DNA from: Bacillaceae bacterium OF18-1A
GTDB taxonomy: Bacteria > Bacillota > Bacilli > Bacillales > Bacillaceae_G
Reading direction: 5' to 3'
Assembly: GCA_027694045.1 (NCBI GenBank)
Contig: JAQEWB010000003.1
Location: 207,534-271,533, forward strand
DNA: 64,000 nucleotides
The translations under genes were made by a program, and so were the position numbers. Below, one piece after another: positions 18,176 through 27,431 of this stretch. The notes below the pieces were generated by a model that was not told where the DNA came from, ran no database searches, and saw only the letters and a list, made by a program, of their open reading frames with translations. Each line of letters begins with the position of its first letter. Position 1 is the first letter of the stretch.

Positions 18176-18490
18176 TTATCCTTTGAGCGTATCCATTTCA
18201 TCTACATGAACCGTTGCGCGATTACGATACAAAGCGATCAAAATAGCGAGTCCTACCGCCGCTTCCGCTGCTGCTACAGCCATCGTAAACAGCGAGAAAA
18301 TTTGTCCTGTTAAATTCGGGAACAAGCCTAATTTACTAAACGCTACCAAGTTCAAATTAGCAGCGTTAAGCATTAATTCGATACAAACTAATACGATTAC
18401 TGTATTTCGCTTCGTCAAAGCTCCAAATAGACCGATGCAAAACAATATAATCGCAAGTGTTAAATACGCAGAAGCTGGGACACTACTCAT
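18176..18490 (-). CDS. nuoK: Complex I subunit K
   Basis: A 104-aa three-helix subunit (family MnhC/NuoK). It holds the conserved Glu residues in [16 protein letters not shown] and [11 protein letters not shown]. The start is the ATG of [10 protein letters not shown], eight bases inside the end of nuoJ, with AGAGGGGGATT upstream; a 17-codon longer reading lacks a ribosome site. Confidence 0.94.
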   Translation of the reverse strand: MSSVPASAYLTLAIILFCIGLFGALTKRNTVIVLVCIELMLNAANLNLVAFSKLGLFPNLTGQIFSLFTMAVAAAEAAVGLAILIALYRNRATVHVDEMDTLKG

Positions 18491-19007
18491 TGGAATCCCC
18501 CTCTTTCTCATCCTTCTTCGCAAGAATAATCGCACCAACAAGTGCTACAAGTAAAATAACTGAAGTTAGTTCAAATGGAATAATGTATTTTGAATAGAGA
18601 AGTGTACCGATTTGAAGTGTGTTTTGTTCATGGAGAGGTAAACTTCCTTGTGTGCCTTCATTTGTAAAGTCGATATTATTAACAGCGAAATACATAACCG
18701 CACCAAATGCTACAACCGCAAAGAAGATAATCCATTTTCGAAGAGTAAGACGCGATTCATTTTCCGCGTTATGTTTCGTTAACATAATGCCGAAAATCAT
18801 AATAATTGTGATCGCACCGGAGTAAAGTAAAATTTGTGCCACTCCGATAAACTCCGCTGATAAAAGAAAGTACAAACCTGCAATGCTGAGAAATGTCAGA
18901 ACGAGAGCTAGCATCATATGCATAACTTTCGTTAAGTTCAACATAAGAATACCGCCGATAATTGCCGACAAGGATAGTATAAAGAATGCTACAAACTCGC
19001 CATTCAT
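18483..19007 (-). CDS. nuoJ: Complex I subunit J
   Basis: A 174-aa membrane subunit with five helices. The family core [22 protein letters not shown] is clear. Overlaps the nuoI stop by three bases (ATG within GCATGA); ribosome site AAGGAG. The C-terminal tail ([12 protein letters not shown]) is polar and overlaps nuoK. Confidence 0.94.
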   Translation of the reverse strand: MNGEFVAFFILSLSAIIGGILMLNLTKVMHMMLALVLTFLSIAGLYFLLSAEFIGVAQILLYSGAITIIMIFGIMLTKHNAENESRLTLRKWIIFFAVVAFGAVMYFAVNNIDFTNEGTQGSLPLHEQNTLQIGTLLYSKYIIPFELTSVILLVALVGAIILAKKDEKEGDSNE

Positions 19008-19423
19008 GCCTTATTCTCCTTCCTGACGTTTTCATCGTTTTCATCAAGCCACTGCAAATTTTTAAATAATTCATCACGTGAATACTCCGCGAGCTCGAAA
19101 TTATTTGTCATAACAATTGCCTCTGTCGGACAAACTTCTGTACATAAATCGCAAAGAATACAAATTTCAAAATTAATATCATACGTATCAATAATTTTTC
19201 CTTTTTTCGTAGGATCAGGATGTTTTTTTCCCGTTAACTGAATACAGTCTGTCGGACAAATGTTGGAACATTGATTACAAACAATACATTTTTCTGGGTA
19301 AAATTTTTGAATCCCCCGGAAGCGGTCTGGCAATGGCAACGGTTGATTCGGATAATCATACGTCACTTTCTTTTTACTCAAATTACTAAGCGTATATTTT
19401 AACCCTTTAAATAGTCCTTTCAT
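19004..19423 (-). CDS. nuoI: Complex I subunit I (2 x 4Fe-4S)
   Basis: A 139-aa iron-sulphur subunit that carries electrons inside the peripheral arm. Two ferredoxin motifs are complete: CIVCNQCSNICPTDC and CILCDLCTEVCPTEA, which bind clusters N6a and N6b. The N-terminal amphipathic helix (MKGLFKGLKYTLSNL) is typical. Ribosome site GGGGGTG. Confidence 0.95.
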   Translation of the reverse strand: MKGLFKGLKYTLSNLSKKKVTYDYPNQPLPLPDRFRGIQKFYPEKCIVCNQCSNICPTDCIQLTGKKHPDPTKKGKIIDTYDINFEICILCDLCTEVCPTEAIVMTNNFELAEYSRDELFKNLQWLDENDENVRKENKA

Positions 19424-19448
19424 CTCTTACTGGCACCCCCCTCATAGA

Positions 19449-20450
19449 TTAGAAGAATAACTCCTTAATCAATGCCGTTAAGAAAATATTTGCAAGTGCA
19501 ATTGGCAATAATACTTTCCAACCAAACTCCATTAACTGGTCACCTCTTATACGCGGGAACGTAACGCGGAACCAAATTAATAGAAAGACTACACTGCTAA
19601 ATTTCAAAGCAAACCATACGGCACCTGGAATAAATCCAAGGAACATGACTGGGTTCCATCCTCCTAAAAAGAGCACTGTAATTAACGACGCCATTCCGAA
19701 GAAATACACATACTCTGAAAGCATGAAAAACGCCCAGCGAAACCCTGAGTATTCCGTATGATATCCCGAAACAAGTTCTGACTCCGCTTCTGGTAAATCA
19801 AACGGCGTCCTATTTAACTCTGCAACTGCTGCAATTAAGAAAACAACGAAACCGATTGGTTGCGCGAAAATGTACCATACCTTCTCTTGCGCCGCTACAA
19901 TCTCATTTAAATTCAAGCTACCAGCTAACAAAACAACCCCAATTACACTCATTACGAGCGGAATTTCGTAAGAGATCATTTGCGCCGCCGCACGCATCCC
20001 TCCTAAAAGGGAATATTTATTATTCGATGCCCATCCCCCGGTTACAACACCTATCGTCGTAATGCCGGAAACAGCGATATAGTAGAGTAACCCTACGCCA
20101 ATATCTGCGAACTGAAATTTATCAGTGAACGGGATAACTGCAAGCACCATAAAAGCTGGTGCGAATGCAATGACAGGTGCTAATATGAATAACGGTTTAT
20201 CTGCCGCTTTCGGAATACTGTCTTCCTTCAATAATAGTTTCAAAACATCAGCTACTGTTTGTAGTAAACCGAACCGGCCTCCAACTTGGTTTGGCCCAAT
20301 CCGTCCTTGCATAAATCCCATCACTTTCCGTTCTGCCAAAATGCCATATGTAACGAAGCCAAGGACCGCAAATAATAGGAGTACCGCTAATCCGAAAAAA
20401 ATGAAGAAATTCGTCCAGCTTGAAGGTGATTGTAAGAGCGTCTCAATCAT
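19449..20450 (-). CDS. nuoH: Complex I subunit H
   Basis: A 333-aa membrane subunit with eight helices that helps form the quinone site at the junction with the peripheral arm. Landmarks: ERKVMGFMQGRIGPNQVGG, AELNRTPFDLPEAESELVSGYHTEYSG, and RIRGDQLMEFGWK. Overlaps the nuoD stop (TAATG); ribosome site GGGGAGG. Confidence 0.96.
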   Translation of the reverse strand: MIETLLQSPSSWTNFFIFFGLAVLLLFAVLGFVTYGILAERKVMGFMQGRIGPNQVGGRFGLLQTVADVLKLLLKEDSIPKAADKPLFILAPVIAFAPAFMVLAVIPFTDKFQFADIGVGLLYYIAVSGITTIGVVTGGWASNNKYSLLGGMRAAAQMISYEIPLVMSVIGVVLLAGSLNLNEIVAAQEKVWYIFAQPIGFVVFLIAAVAELNRTPFDLPEAESELVSGYHTEYSGFRWAFFMLSEYVYFFGMASLITVLFLGGWNPVMFLGFIPGAVWFALKFSSVVFLLIWFRVTFPRIRGDQLMEFGWKVLLPIALANIFLTALIKELFF

Positions 20451-21550
20451 TAACCATCGACCTCCCCAAGTACAATATCAACTCCACCTAAAATCGTAAT
20501 TAAATTGGCGATATTTTCACCTTTCAATAACTTCGGTAAAATTTGCAAATTATAAAAGGACGGCCTGCGAAACTTCAAACGGTACGGCTCTTTCTTTCCG
20601 TCACTAGCAATATAGCAGCCAATCTCCCCACGCGGCGACTCTATACGGACGAACGCTTCCCCTTTAGGCGCCTTAATAATTTTCGGCACTTTCGCCAGTA
20701 CAGCTCCGTCTTTCGGGAACTGCTTAACCGCTTGCTCGACAATCTTTAATGACTCCTCAATCTCTTCCATTCGGCAAACGTATCGATCCCAAGCATCCCC
20801 CACACTTCCAACAGGAACATCGAAATCAAAACGATCATAAATCGAATACGGCTCATCTTTGCGAAGATCCCACTTTACCCCGGTGCACCGCAAATTTGCT
20901 CCGCTTAAAGAATAGGAAATTGCCTCTTCCGCACTATATATACCAACACCTTTCACACGATTTAAGAAAATCTCATTACCGCTAACAAGGTCGTGGTAAC
21001 CAGCTAACTGCTCTCTCATATATGGAACGAACTCTTCCACTTTTTCAATCCAACCATCCGGCGCATCCCACTTCACGCCACCGACTCTCATATAGTTAAA
21101 AGTAAGCCGCGCTCCGCATAATTCGTTTAATAAATTTATAATCATTTCTCGTTCACGAAACGCATATAAAAACGGGCTAACTGCTCCAATATCAAGAAGA
21201 TTCGTCCCCCACCAAACGAGATGACTCGCAATCCTTCCAAGCTCCATCGCAAGCACTCGTAAATATTCAGCACGCTCTGGAATTTCAAGTCCCATCATCG
21301 TCTCTACCGCATGGCAAATGACGTAATTATTCGTCATTGCTGATAAATAATCCATTCGATCTGTGTAAGGGATAATTTGCGTGTACTGTAAGCTCTCAGC
21401 GATCTTTTCAGTCCCGCGATGCAAATACCCAATAACTGGTGTAGCTTCTTTAATAATCTCCCCGTCAATCTTAATAACAAGTCTGAACACACCATGCGTA
21501 CTCGGATGCTGAGGCCCTACATTCAAAAGCATTTCCTCCGTACGAATCAT
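20450..21550 (-). CDS. nuoD: Complex I subunit D (49-kDa homologue)
   Basis: A 366-aa soluble subunit related to the large subunit of NiFe hydrogenases; with NuoB it forms the quinone-binding cavity. The quinone-site His and the start motif NVGPQHPSTHGVFRL are near residues 10-25, and the Tyr of AESLQYTQIIPYTDR is present. C-terminus ends ILGGVDIVLGEVDG as expected. NuoC and NuoD are separate genes here. Ribosome site GTGGAGGTG within the end of nuoC. Confidence 0.96.
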   Translation of the reverse strand: MIRTEEMLLNVGPQHPSTHGVFRLVIKIDGEIIKEATPVIGYLHRGTEKIAESLQYTQIIPYTDRMDYLSAMTNNYVICHAVETMMGLEIPERAEYLRVLAMELGRIASHLVWWGTNLLDIGAVSPFLYAFREREMIINLLNELCGARLTFNYMRVGGVKWDAPDGWIEKVEEFVPYMREQLAGYHDLVSGNEIFLNRVKGVGIYSAEEAISYSLSGANLRCTGVKWDLRKDEPYSIYDRFDFDVPVGSVGDAWDRYVCRMEEIEESLKIVEQAVKQFPKDGAVLAKVPKIIKAPKGEAFVRIESPRGEIGCYIASDGKKEPYRLKFRRPSFYNLQILPKLLKGENIANLITILGGVDIVLGEVDG

Positions 21551-21553
21551 AAA

Positions 21554-22813
21554 CTACACCTCCACATCATACGGTTCATAATCTTTCCTAAGCGGATGCC
21601 CTACCCAATCATCGGGCATTAAAATGCGCGATAAATTCGGATGCCCTTTAAATACAATGCCGAGTAAATCATACGTCTCTCGCTCCGGCCAGTCCGCCCC
21701 TTTCCAAAGCGGCGTCACCGATTCGACTTGCGGAACTTCCCGATCTATCTTTACCTTCACTGCTACTGACTGTTTCTTTCCATATGAAAATAAATGGACA
21801 TACACTTCCATATGTGTCACAAAATCTGTCGCATGCAGCTCTGACATATAATCAAAAGCCAGTCCCTCATGGAATCGCAGTAACTCCATCACCTCATAAT
21901 ACTTTGAAGGGGCCACCACAAGAGTTGGTACATCTTTTGAAAGCTTATTAATATAAGAATCTACTAATGCACTCTCTCCTACTTTATCTCTAATAATCCC
22001 AACATACTCATTTAAATATGGCTGATTCGCGGATGGTTCTTCCTGCTTTGGCGCATCCTCTTGCGTACTTTCAGCGCCCTTTGTCTTCGCCCTTGCCGCA
22101 GCTGCTGCTTTCGCTTTGGCTGCCGCAATCACCTTCGCCTTTTCATCTCCTGAATCTCCATCACCTTGCAAGGCTTTCTGCTTCGCTAACGCTGCTGCTT
22201 TTGCTTTCGCCGCAGCCGCTGCCTTCGCCTTCGCTTTGGCCTTTTCTTCTTCTGTTATTTCCTCCGTTCCTTCTCGCTTTTGCTTCGCTAACGCTGCTGC
22301 TTTTGCTTTCGCGGCCGCAGCTGCCTTCGCCTTCGCTTTGGCCTTTTCCTCGTCTGTTATTTCTTCCGTTCCTTCTCTTTTCTGCTTCGCTAACGCTGCT
22401 GCTTTTGCTTTCGCCGCAGCCGCTGCCTTCGCCTTCGCTTTGGCCTTTTCTTCTTCTGTTATTTCCTCCGTTCCTTCTCGCTTTTGCTTCGCTAACGCTG
22501 CTGCTTTTGCTTTCGCCGCAGCCACTGCCTTCGCCTTCGCTTTGGCCTTTTCTTCTTCCGTTATTTCTTCCGTTCCTTCTCTTTTCTGCTTCGCTAACGC
22601 TGCCGCCTTTGCTTTGGCTTTTTCTTCTTCTGTTATTTCTTCTATTGCATTTTTACCATCTTTTGATAGCGCTTTCTCTTTTTCTTGATCTTCTTCCTCA
22701 AGTTGACTAATTTCTGCGCCATGTTTCGCTACAAGACGTTTTCTTGCTTCTTCTTTTGCACGCCTAGCCGCTTCTCTTTTCAAATCCTCTAAATCTTTAT
22801 TGGGATTGCTCAT
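21554..22813 (-). CDS. nuoC: Complex I subunit C with N-terminal Ala/Lys/Glu repeat extension
   Basis: A 419-aa protein, about twice the usual length for NuoC. The C-terminal 150 residues are the normal NuoC (30-kDa) domain, including [27 protein letters not shown]. The first 270 residues are a charged, Ala-rich extension containing one 24-aa and then 34-aa tandem units of the type [20 protein letters not shown] + [14 protein letters not shown] (residues 58-213). It should form a long helix or coiled coil. The frame is intact, so this is not a pseudogene. It starts four bases inside nuoB (ATGA). The extension's role is unknown. Confidence 0.93.
22175..22642 (-). repeat. 102-bp in-frame tandem repeat inside nuoC
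   Basis: Four units of 102 bp (34 codons; the last lacks four codons) preceded by one shortened 72-bp unit. The units are close to identical at the DNA level, with a few synonymous differences (TTCTTC/TCCTCG and CGC/CTC changes). Length in multiples of three keeps the NuoC frame open. Unit number is likely to vary between strains. Confidence 0.9.
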
Positions 22814-23328
22814 TTATTCGTCACCTGCTTTCCAGTCTTCGCCTCGTAACGAATTTTCTCTTTCAATTTATTAATTCCATAAATTAAAGCTGCAGGGTTA
22901 GGTGGACATCCCGGGATATACACATCAACTGGTACAATTTGATCTACACCTTTCACAACAGCGTACGAATTCACGTACGGACCACCAGCTGTTGCACAAG
23001 ATCCCATTGCAATAACCCACTTCGGCTCAGGCATTTGATCATATAGACGCCGAACAATAGGAGCCATCTTCTTCGTTACCGTTCCCGACACAATCATGAC
23101 ATCCGATTGTCTTGGTGAAGTCCGAAAAAATGACCCAAATCGATCTAAATCATAATGTGATGAACCTACTCCCATCATTTCAATTGCACAACATGCCAGT
23201 CCGAATGTCATCGGCCATAAAGAATTGCTTCTCGCCCATCCCTTTAACTGCTCTAGTGTAGAAAAAAAGATATTTCGCTCTAATTCCGCTCGCTCATTTG
23301 GGTGTAATTCCTCAAAATTTATAACCAT
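22810..23328 (-). CDS. nuoB: Complex I subunit B (cluster N2)
   Basis: A 172-aa subunit that holds cluster N2, the last iron-sulphur cluster before quinone. The ligand cysteines are visible as the adjacent pair in [11 protein letters not shown], the one in GSCATAGG and the one in PGCPPNP. Start set at [11 protein letters not shown], which has AGAAGGTG upstream and overlaps nuoA by 10 bases; the longer reading by seven codons lacks a site. Confidence 0.95.
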
Positions 23329-23687
23329 TGTAACACCTTCTTTTTCCAAGCATACGCTAATCCAACTAACAACATTACAACGAAGATGAGCATTTCAATT
23401 AATGCAAATAAACCTAGCTTGTCATATGCAACAGCCCATGGATATAAAAATAATGTTTCTACATCAAAGATGACAAACAATAAAGCAAAAATATAATAAC
23501 GAGCATGAAACCGAATATTTGCATCATGAAAAGGCTCAATTCCACTTTCATACGTTGTCGCTTTCGCCGCACTCGGTTTGTTCGGGCGCAGCATTTTTCC
23601 TAATGTAAGAGCCACTACCGGCAGCAATATACCTAATAGCAAGAAAATCAAAACGATCATATAACTATTTTCATATACACTTGCCAT
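23319..23687 (-). CDS. nuoA: Complex I subunit A
   Basis: A 122-aa three-helix membrane subunit, first gene of the operon. Landmarks: [38 protein letters not shown]. Ribosome site GGGGGGAGGG, strong. The operon order is nuoABCDHIJKLMN; nuoE, nuoF and nuoG, which form the NADH-oxidising module, are absent from it. Confidence 0.95.
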
Positions 23688-23797
23688 TGTGAAACCCTCC
23701 CCCCTAAATTAAGAACAAGTTCACATAGTAAACAATATGTCCTAGTTGCAGTAATTATTATTTTTAAATTTTTCTAAATAATGCAACTATTTAATTC

Positions 23798-23827
23798 ATT
23801 ATAGCAAACTTCAAATTCCTATGTCGA
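23798..23827 (-). promoter_or_regulatory. Sigma-A promoter of the nuo operon
   Basis: TCGACA, 18 bp, TATAAT on the minus strand, about 110 bp before the nuoA start. It faces away from a TTGACA on the plus strand at 23832-23837 that may serve the GGDEF-EAL gene, although that one lacks a good -10. Confidence 0.55.
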
Positions 23828-23953
23828 TATGTTGACAGGCAGAATCACGATTTATTAAAACACATTTTTATAACTCACTATAACTGTGTAAAATAAATAT
23901 AAAAGTGATGAAACAAAAAAGAATTTTATATGTATATACCATAGGTGATATAA

Positions 23954-26683
23954 ATGAAAAAACAAACGCATGTAAGTATTCTTATTAGCTTTTTATTGTT
24001 GTTTACCATAATTCATTACGTTACAATGCCCGTTTTATATGAATACTCATTCCCATTTCAAATAGTAATTAGCATGAGTACACTATTAATTGATATTGTT
24101 GCTTGCAGTTATATATTTTATTTTTCAAATGTGAAACAAGGATTACCTCGTTTATTTTGGATGATATTGTCTATTGGAACCTTCTCTTATTTCATTGGCG
24201 ATATAGTCGTTGCCTACCAACGTGTCATTTTAAAGGACTACTATACATTTGTAGATCCATCCGACTTTTTTTATTTACTCTTCTTGATTAGCTTTGCATT
24301 CGCCTTTTTATATGAGATTATTTACAATCAAAATTTGTTAGAAAAACTTTTTATGTTATGTGACATTTGCATTATCGTTACAGCCCAATTTACTTTAAGT
24401 TACTACTTGCTCATTGAACAAAACATTTACGTTTTTACAAAATCCTATATCGATATATTTGTTCAACTCACCTATCCGATGGCTGATTTGCTCTTCTTTT
24501 TAATAGGAATCAATCTTTTATTCAGACCACTATCTTTATTACCAAAAAAGGTTGGCGCGCTTCTTAGTAGTGCCTTAATTTTATATGCTACTACGGATGC
24601 GATTTATGCTTATATAAAATATGTCACACCAGAGTATTCTATGTTCACTGTCTCTCCATTCTATCAAGTGACTTTAGTATTAGTAGCCATCGCCTGTATC
24701 CTTCATACAAAAGAACCTGAAAAACAAGAACAAGTATTACTAACGCCTAAATTCGGTGAATCCATCCGATTATCACTACCATATGTTTCTGTCGTTATGC
24801 TTATCGCTTTTATATTAGTGGAGTATGTTTTTGCACCTATCGTCGTAATTGGACTTATGGTAACTTTCCTTTTCGTTCTCATCCGCCATAGTTTAGTTCG
24901 AAAACAAAATAAAATATTATTAATATCACAAATGCAATTTAACTTGGAACTTGAGAAACAAATTGAACTACGGACAGAAGATTTAGTAGAACAAAAAAAT
25001 GAGCTCTATCATAACCAACAAATGTTTAAATCTTTATACGAGCATCACCCAGATCCAATATTCACATTAGATTTGTACGGTAATTTTCTCAAAGTGAATA
25101 ATGCCGGTACAACGTTACTCGGTTATCAAACGAACGAATTATTAAATCAACCTTACTACTCACTTATATATGAAGGAGATTTAGAAGAGATTATTAACGC
25201 TTTTCATCGCGTAAAAAAGGGGAATTCTATCTCTTTAGAAATACGGGCTTATCACAAAAACAGAGATATTTACTACTTGCATGTTACGGCTGTTCCGATC
25301 TTTTTAAAGGAGCATATTTCTGGGGTATATTTAATGATTAAAGATATTACGGAAAGCAAGCAGCAACAAGAACAAATTAACTTCCTAGCATATCATGATA
25401 CTTTAACAGAGCTTGCTAATCGCCGTGCATTTCATCAATATTTAGAAGCAGCAATTGCTCGAGCAAAACTAACGAAACAGCCTTTTGCTGTTATGTTCCT
25501 CGACTTAGACCGCTTTAAAGTTATTAATGATACTCTCGGTCACCGAGTAGGAGATCTTCTATTAATTGCAGTAGCAAAAAGGCTAGAACGAATATCAACA
25601 CAACATATGAAACTTGCTCGATTAGCTGGGGATGAGTTCACGATCCTTATCGAGAACTATAAAAAACGGACAGATGTAAAAAAAATAGCGGATATGATTG
25701 TTGCCGCCATGAACGAACCATTCGAAATCGAAAATCAATATTTACACATCTCACCGAGTATCGGGATTGCCATATACCCTGAGGCAGGTGAAGACCCGCT
25801 TTCTATTTTGCAGCATGCTGACATGGCCATGTACGAGGCAAAAAACAAAGGGAAAAATGGTAGCTCCCTTTACACAAAAGAACTATATAAAAAAATGGAG
25901 CGAAGAGCTCGAATCGAAAAGGATTTGCCACTCGCTTTAGTAAACAAAGAATTTTACCTCGTCTATCAACCACAAATTGATACGACAACAAATAAAATTA
26001 TCGGTGCTGAAGCGTTAATACGATGGAAACATCCACTATTAGGCGACATTCCACCATGTGAATTCATCCCAATTGTAGAAGAAACCCCACAAGTTATTCC
26101 GCTTGGACATTGGGTATTAAAGGAATCTTGTCGCCAATTAAAAATATGGCATACCTTTGGCTACACAGATTTAAATATAAGTGTGAATTTATCAGCCAAA
26201 GAATTTACACAAAATCAATTAATCGAAAACATCTCACAAATATTAAACGAGATGAGCGTTGATCCGAAATATGTAACACTTGAATTAACAGAACGCATTG
26301 CGATGATTGACGAAAAAGAAACATTATCGAGACTAAAGCAATTAAAAGAATATGGCATTCAAACGTCTATTGATGACTTCGGTACCGGCTATTCTTCGCT
26401 CGCCTATTTATCAATCTTTCCTATCGATACATTAAAAGTACCAAGAGAATTTACACAACTAGCCGACCATCGTCCTGAAGAAAGGGCCATCGTTTCCACT
26501 ATCCTCTCACTTGCAAATACTTTAAATCTATCTGTCATTGCCGAAGGAATTGAAACAGAAAAACAACTGAAGTTTCTACAAAAAAACAACTGTAGATATA
26601 TGCAAGGTTACTATTTCAGTAAACCTCTAACAAGTAAGCAGTTTATAAAATTTCTACAAAAAATACCCGGTATGAACCAATAG
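23954..26683 (+). CDS. Membrane GGDEF-EAL c-di-GMP protein with PAS domain
   Basis: A 909-aa protein. About ten membrane helices fill residues 1-315, then a short coiled coil (about 320-350), a PAS domain (about 352-470), a GGDEF domain (about 475-640) and an EAL domain (about 655-905). The cyclase motif reads AGDEF (558-562), an active variant. The phosphodiesterase motif EAL is intact (686-688), as are LELTER, DDFGTGYSS (from 807) and AEGIETE, but the usual KID motif reads KVP (828-830). It may therefore make c-di-GMP, with uncertain hydrolysis. Ribosome site AGGTGATATAA. Alone on the plus strand between minus-strand operons. Confidence 0.92.
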   Translation: MKKQTHVSILISFLLLFTIIHYVTMPVLYEYSFPFQIVISMSTLLIDIVACSYIFYFSNVKQGLPRLFWMILSIGTFSYFIGDIVVAYQRVILKDYYTFVDPSDFFYLLFLISFAFAFLYEIIYNQNLLEKLFMLCDICIIVTAQFTLSYYLLIEQNIYVFTKSYIDIFVQLTYPMADLLFFLIGINLLFRPLSLLPKKVGALLSSALILYATTDAIYAYIKYVTPEYSMFTVSPFYQVTLVLVAIACILHTKEPEKQEQVLLTPKFGESIRLSLPYVSVVMLIAFILVEYVFAPIVVIGLMVTFLFVLIRHSLVRKQNKILLISQMQFNLELEKQIELRTEDLVEQKNELYHNQQMFKSLYEHHPDPIFTLDLYGNFLKVNNAGTTLLGYQTNELLNQPYYSLIYEGDLEEIINAFHRVKKGNSISLEIRAYHKNRDIYYLHVTAVPIFLKEHISGVYLMIKDITESKQQQEQINFLAYHDTLTELANRRAFHQYLEAAIARAKLTKQPFAVMFLDLDRFKVINDTLGHRVGDLLLIAVAKRLERISTQHMKLARLAGDEFTILIENYKKRTDVKKIADMIVAAMNEPFEIENQYLHISPSIGIAIYPEAGEDPLSILQHADMAMYEAKNKGKNGSSLYTKELYKKMERRARIEKDLPLALVNKEFYLVYQPQIDTTTNKIIGAEALIRWKHPLLGDIPPCEFIPIVEETPQVIPLGHWVLKESCRQLKIWHTFGYTDLNISVNLSAKEFTQNQLIENISQILNEMSVDPKYVTLELTERIAMIDEKETLSRLKQLKEYGIQTSIDDFGTGYSSLAYLSIFPIDTLKVPREFTQLADHRPEERAIVSTILSLANTLNLSVIAEGIETEKQLKFLQKNNCRYMQGYYFSKPLTSKQFIKFLQKIPGMNQ

Positions 26684-26701
26684 TTCACACCGGGTGTTTT
26701 T
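26664..26701 (+). terminator. Terminator overlapping the GGDEF-EAL stop codon
   Basis: ACCCGGTATGAAC pairs with GTTCACACCGGGT around CAATA, followed by TTTTTA. The stop codon lies in the loop and stem. Confidence 0.85.
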
Positions 26702-26713
26702 ATCTTGCTATTT

Positions 26714-26754
26714 GCCAGCAATAAAGTGCAACTTTATAATGCTGGCGTTTTTTT
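26714..26754 (+). terminator. Second plus-strand terminator, overlapping a converging gene
   Basis: GCCAGCA and TGCTGGC enclose ATAAAGTGCAACTTTA, then seven Ts. The core is a variant of the AAAGTGAAACTTT ends of the bcr-type elements. It covers the last codons of the DUF975 gene at 26734. Confidence 0.65.
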
Positions 26755-27387
26755 CTCATAATATTCTTCTGCAATTTCTTCGTAAAAAGCAGCTGCTGTA
26801 GTATAAAAATATGGAATCAACCATAAGAATCCAATTCCTAATGTAATACAGCTTAATATAAACCAACCAATAAAACTTAAACATAATATAAAATACTCCA
26901 TTTTATGTCCAGCCATCATACGACGACTTTCTGTAATCGCTTGGTTCAATGAATATTCAGGATGATCATTTAAAATGAAATATGTCATTGCGTAAGAAAA
27001 TGATTTAATAATGCCTGGAATAATGAAAAGTAAAGTCCATAAAAAAAGATAAAAATTCACTAATAAATATACTAAAAATGATTTTAGAAATTTTTCCCCC
27101 TCTGTAAACCAAACAAACACATTACCGATACTAGCTTGTTTTTCACGAATGATATTTAAAGCAAGATAATATCCACCTAAAGTTAATGGCCCGGTAACCA
27201 AAAATGTAAGAACGTTTATTGAAAGTGAACCTTTTGTTTCTTTCCAACCTAAAATAGAAGAAAATCCCCAATCCAAACTGAAACTAAAAGCCGTCATAAG
27301 AATTGAAATGAGTAACGTTGCCCCGACAGCTAATCCCCATTTTCCTTCTAATGAATCTAATGATTCTCCTTTTAAATCACTAATCAT
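26734..27387 (-). CDS. DUF975 family membrane protein (copy 2)
   Basis: A 217-aa integral membrane protein with about five hydrophobic segments. Family landmarks are GLAVGATLLISI, FIIPGIIKSFSYAMTYFILNDHPEYSLNQAITESRRMMAGHKMEYF and ITLGIGFLWLIPYFYTTAAAFY. Function unknown to me. The gene upstream (27432-28217) is a clear paralogue with the same motif order, so a tandem duplication is likely. Ribosome site AGGAGGAAAAG. The 44-bp gap shows no terminator, so the pair is probably one operon. Confidence 0.85.
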   Translation of the reverse strand: MISDLKGESLDSLEGKWGLAVGATLLISILMTAFSFSLDWGFSSILGWKETKGSLSINVLTFLVTGPLTLGGYYLALNIIREKQASIGNVFVWFTEGEKFLKSFLVYLLVNFYLFLWTLLFIIPGIIKSFSYAMTYFILNDHPEYSLNQAITESRRMMAGHKMEYFILCLSFIGWFILSCITLGIGFLWLIPYFYTTAAAFYEEIAEEYYEKKTPAL

Positions 27388-27431
27388 ACTTTTCCTCCTA
27401 TACGTAACAATTCTATTAGTATAGCATGTTC

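Noticed and set aside
22018..22710. Long Leu/Phe/Ala-rich open frames on the plus strand opposite nuoC
   Set aside because: They are the antisense reading of the Ala/Lys/Glu repeat of nuoC. No ribosome site, and low complexity.
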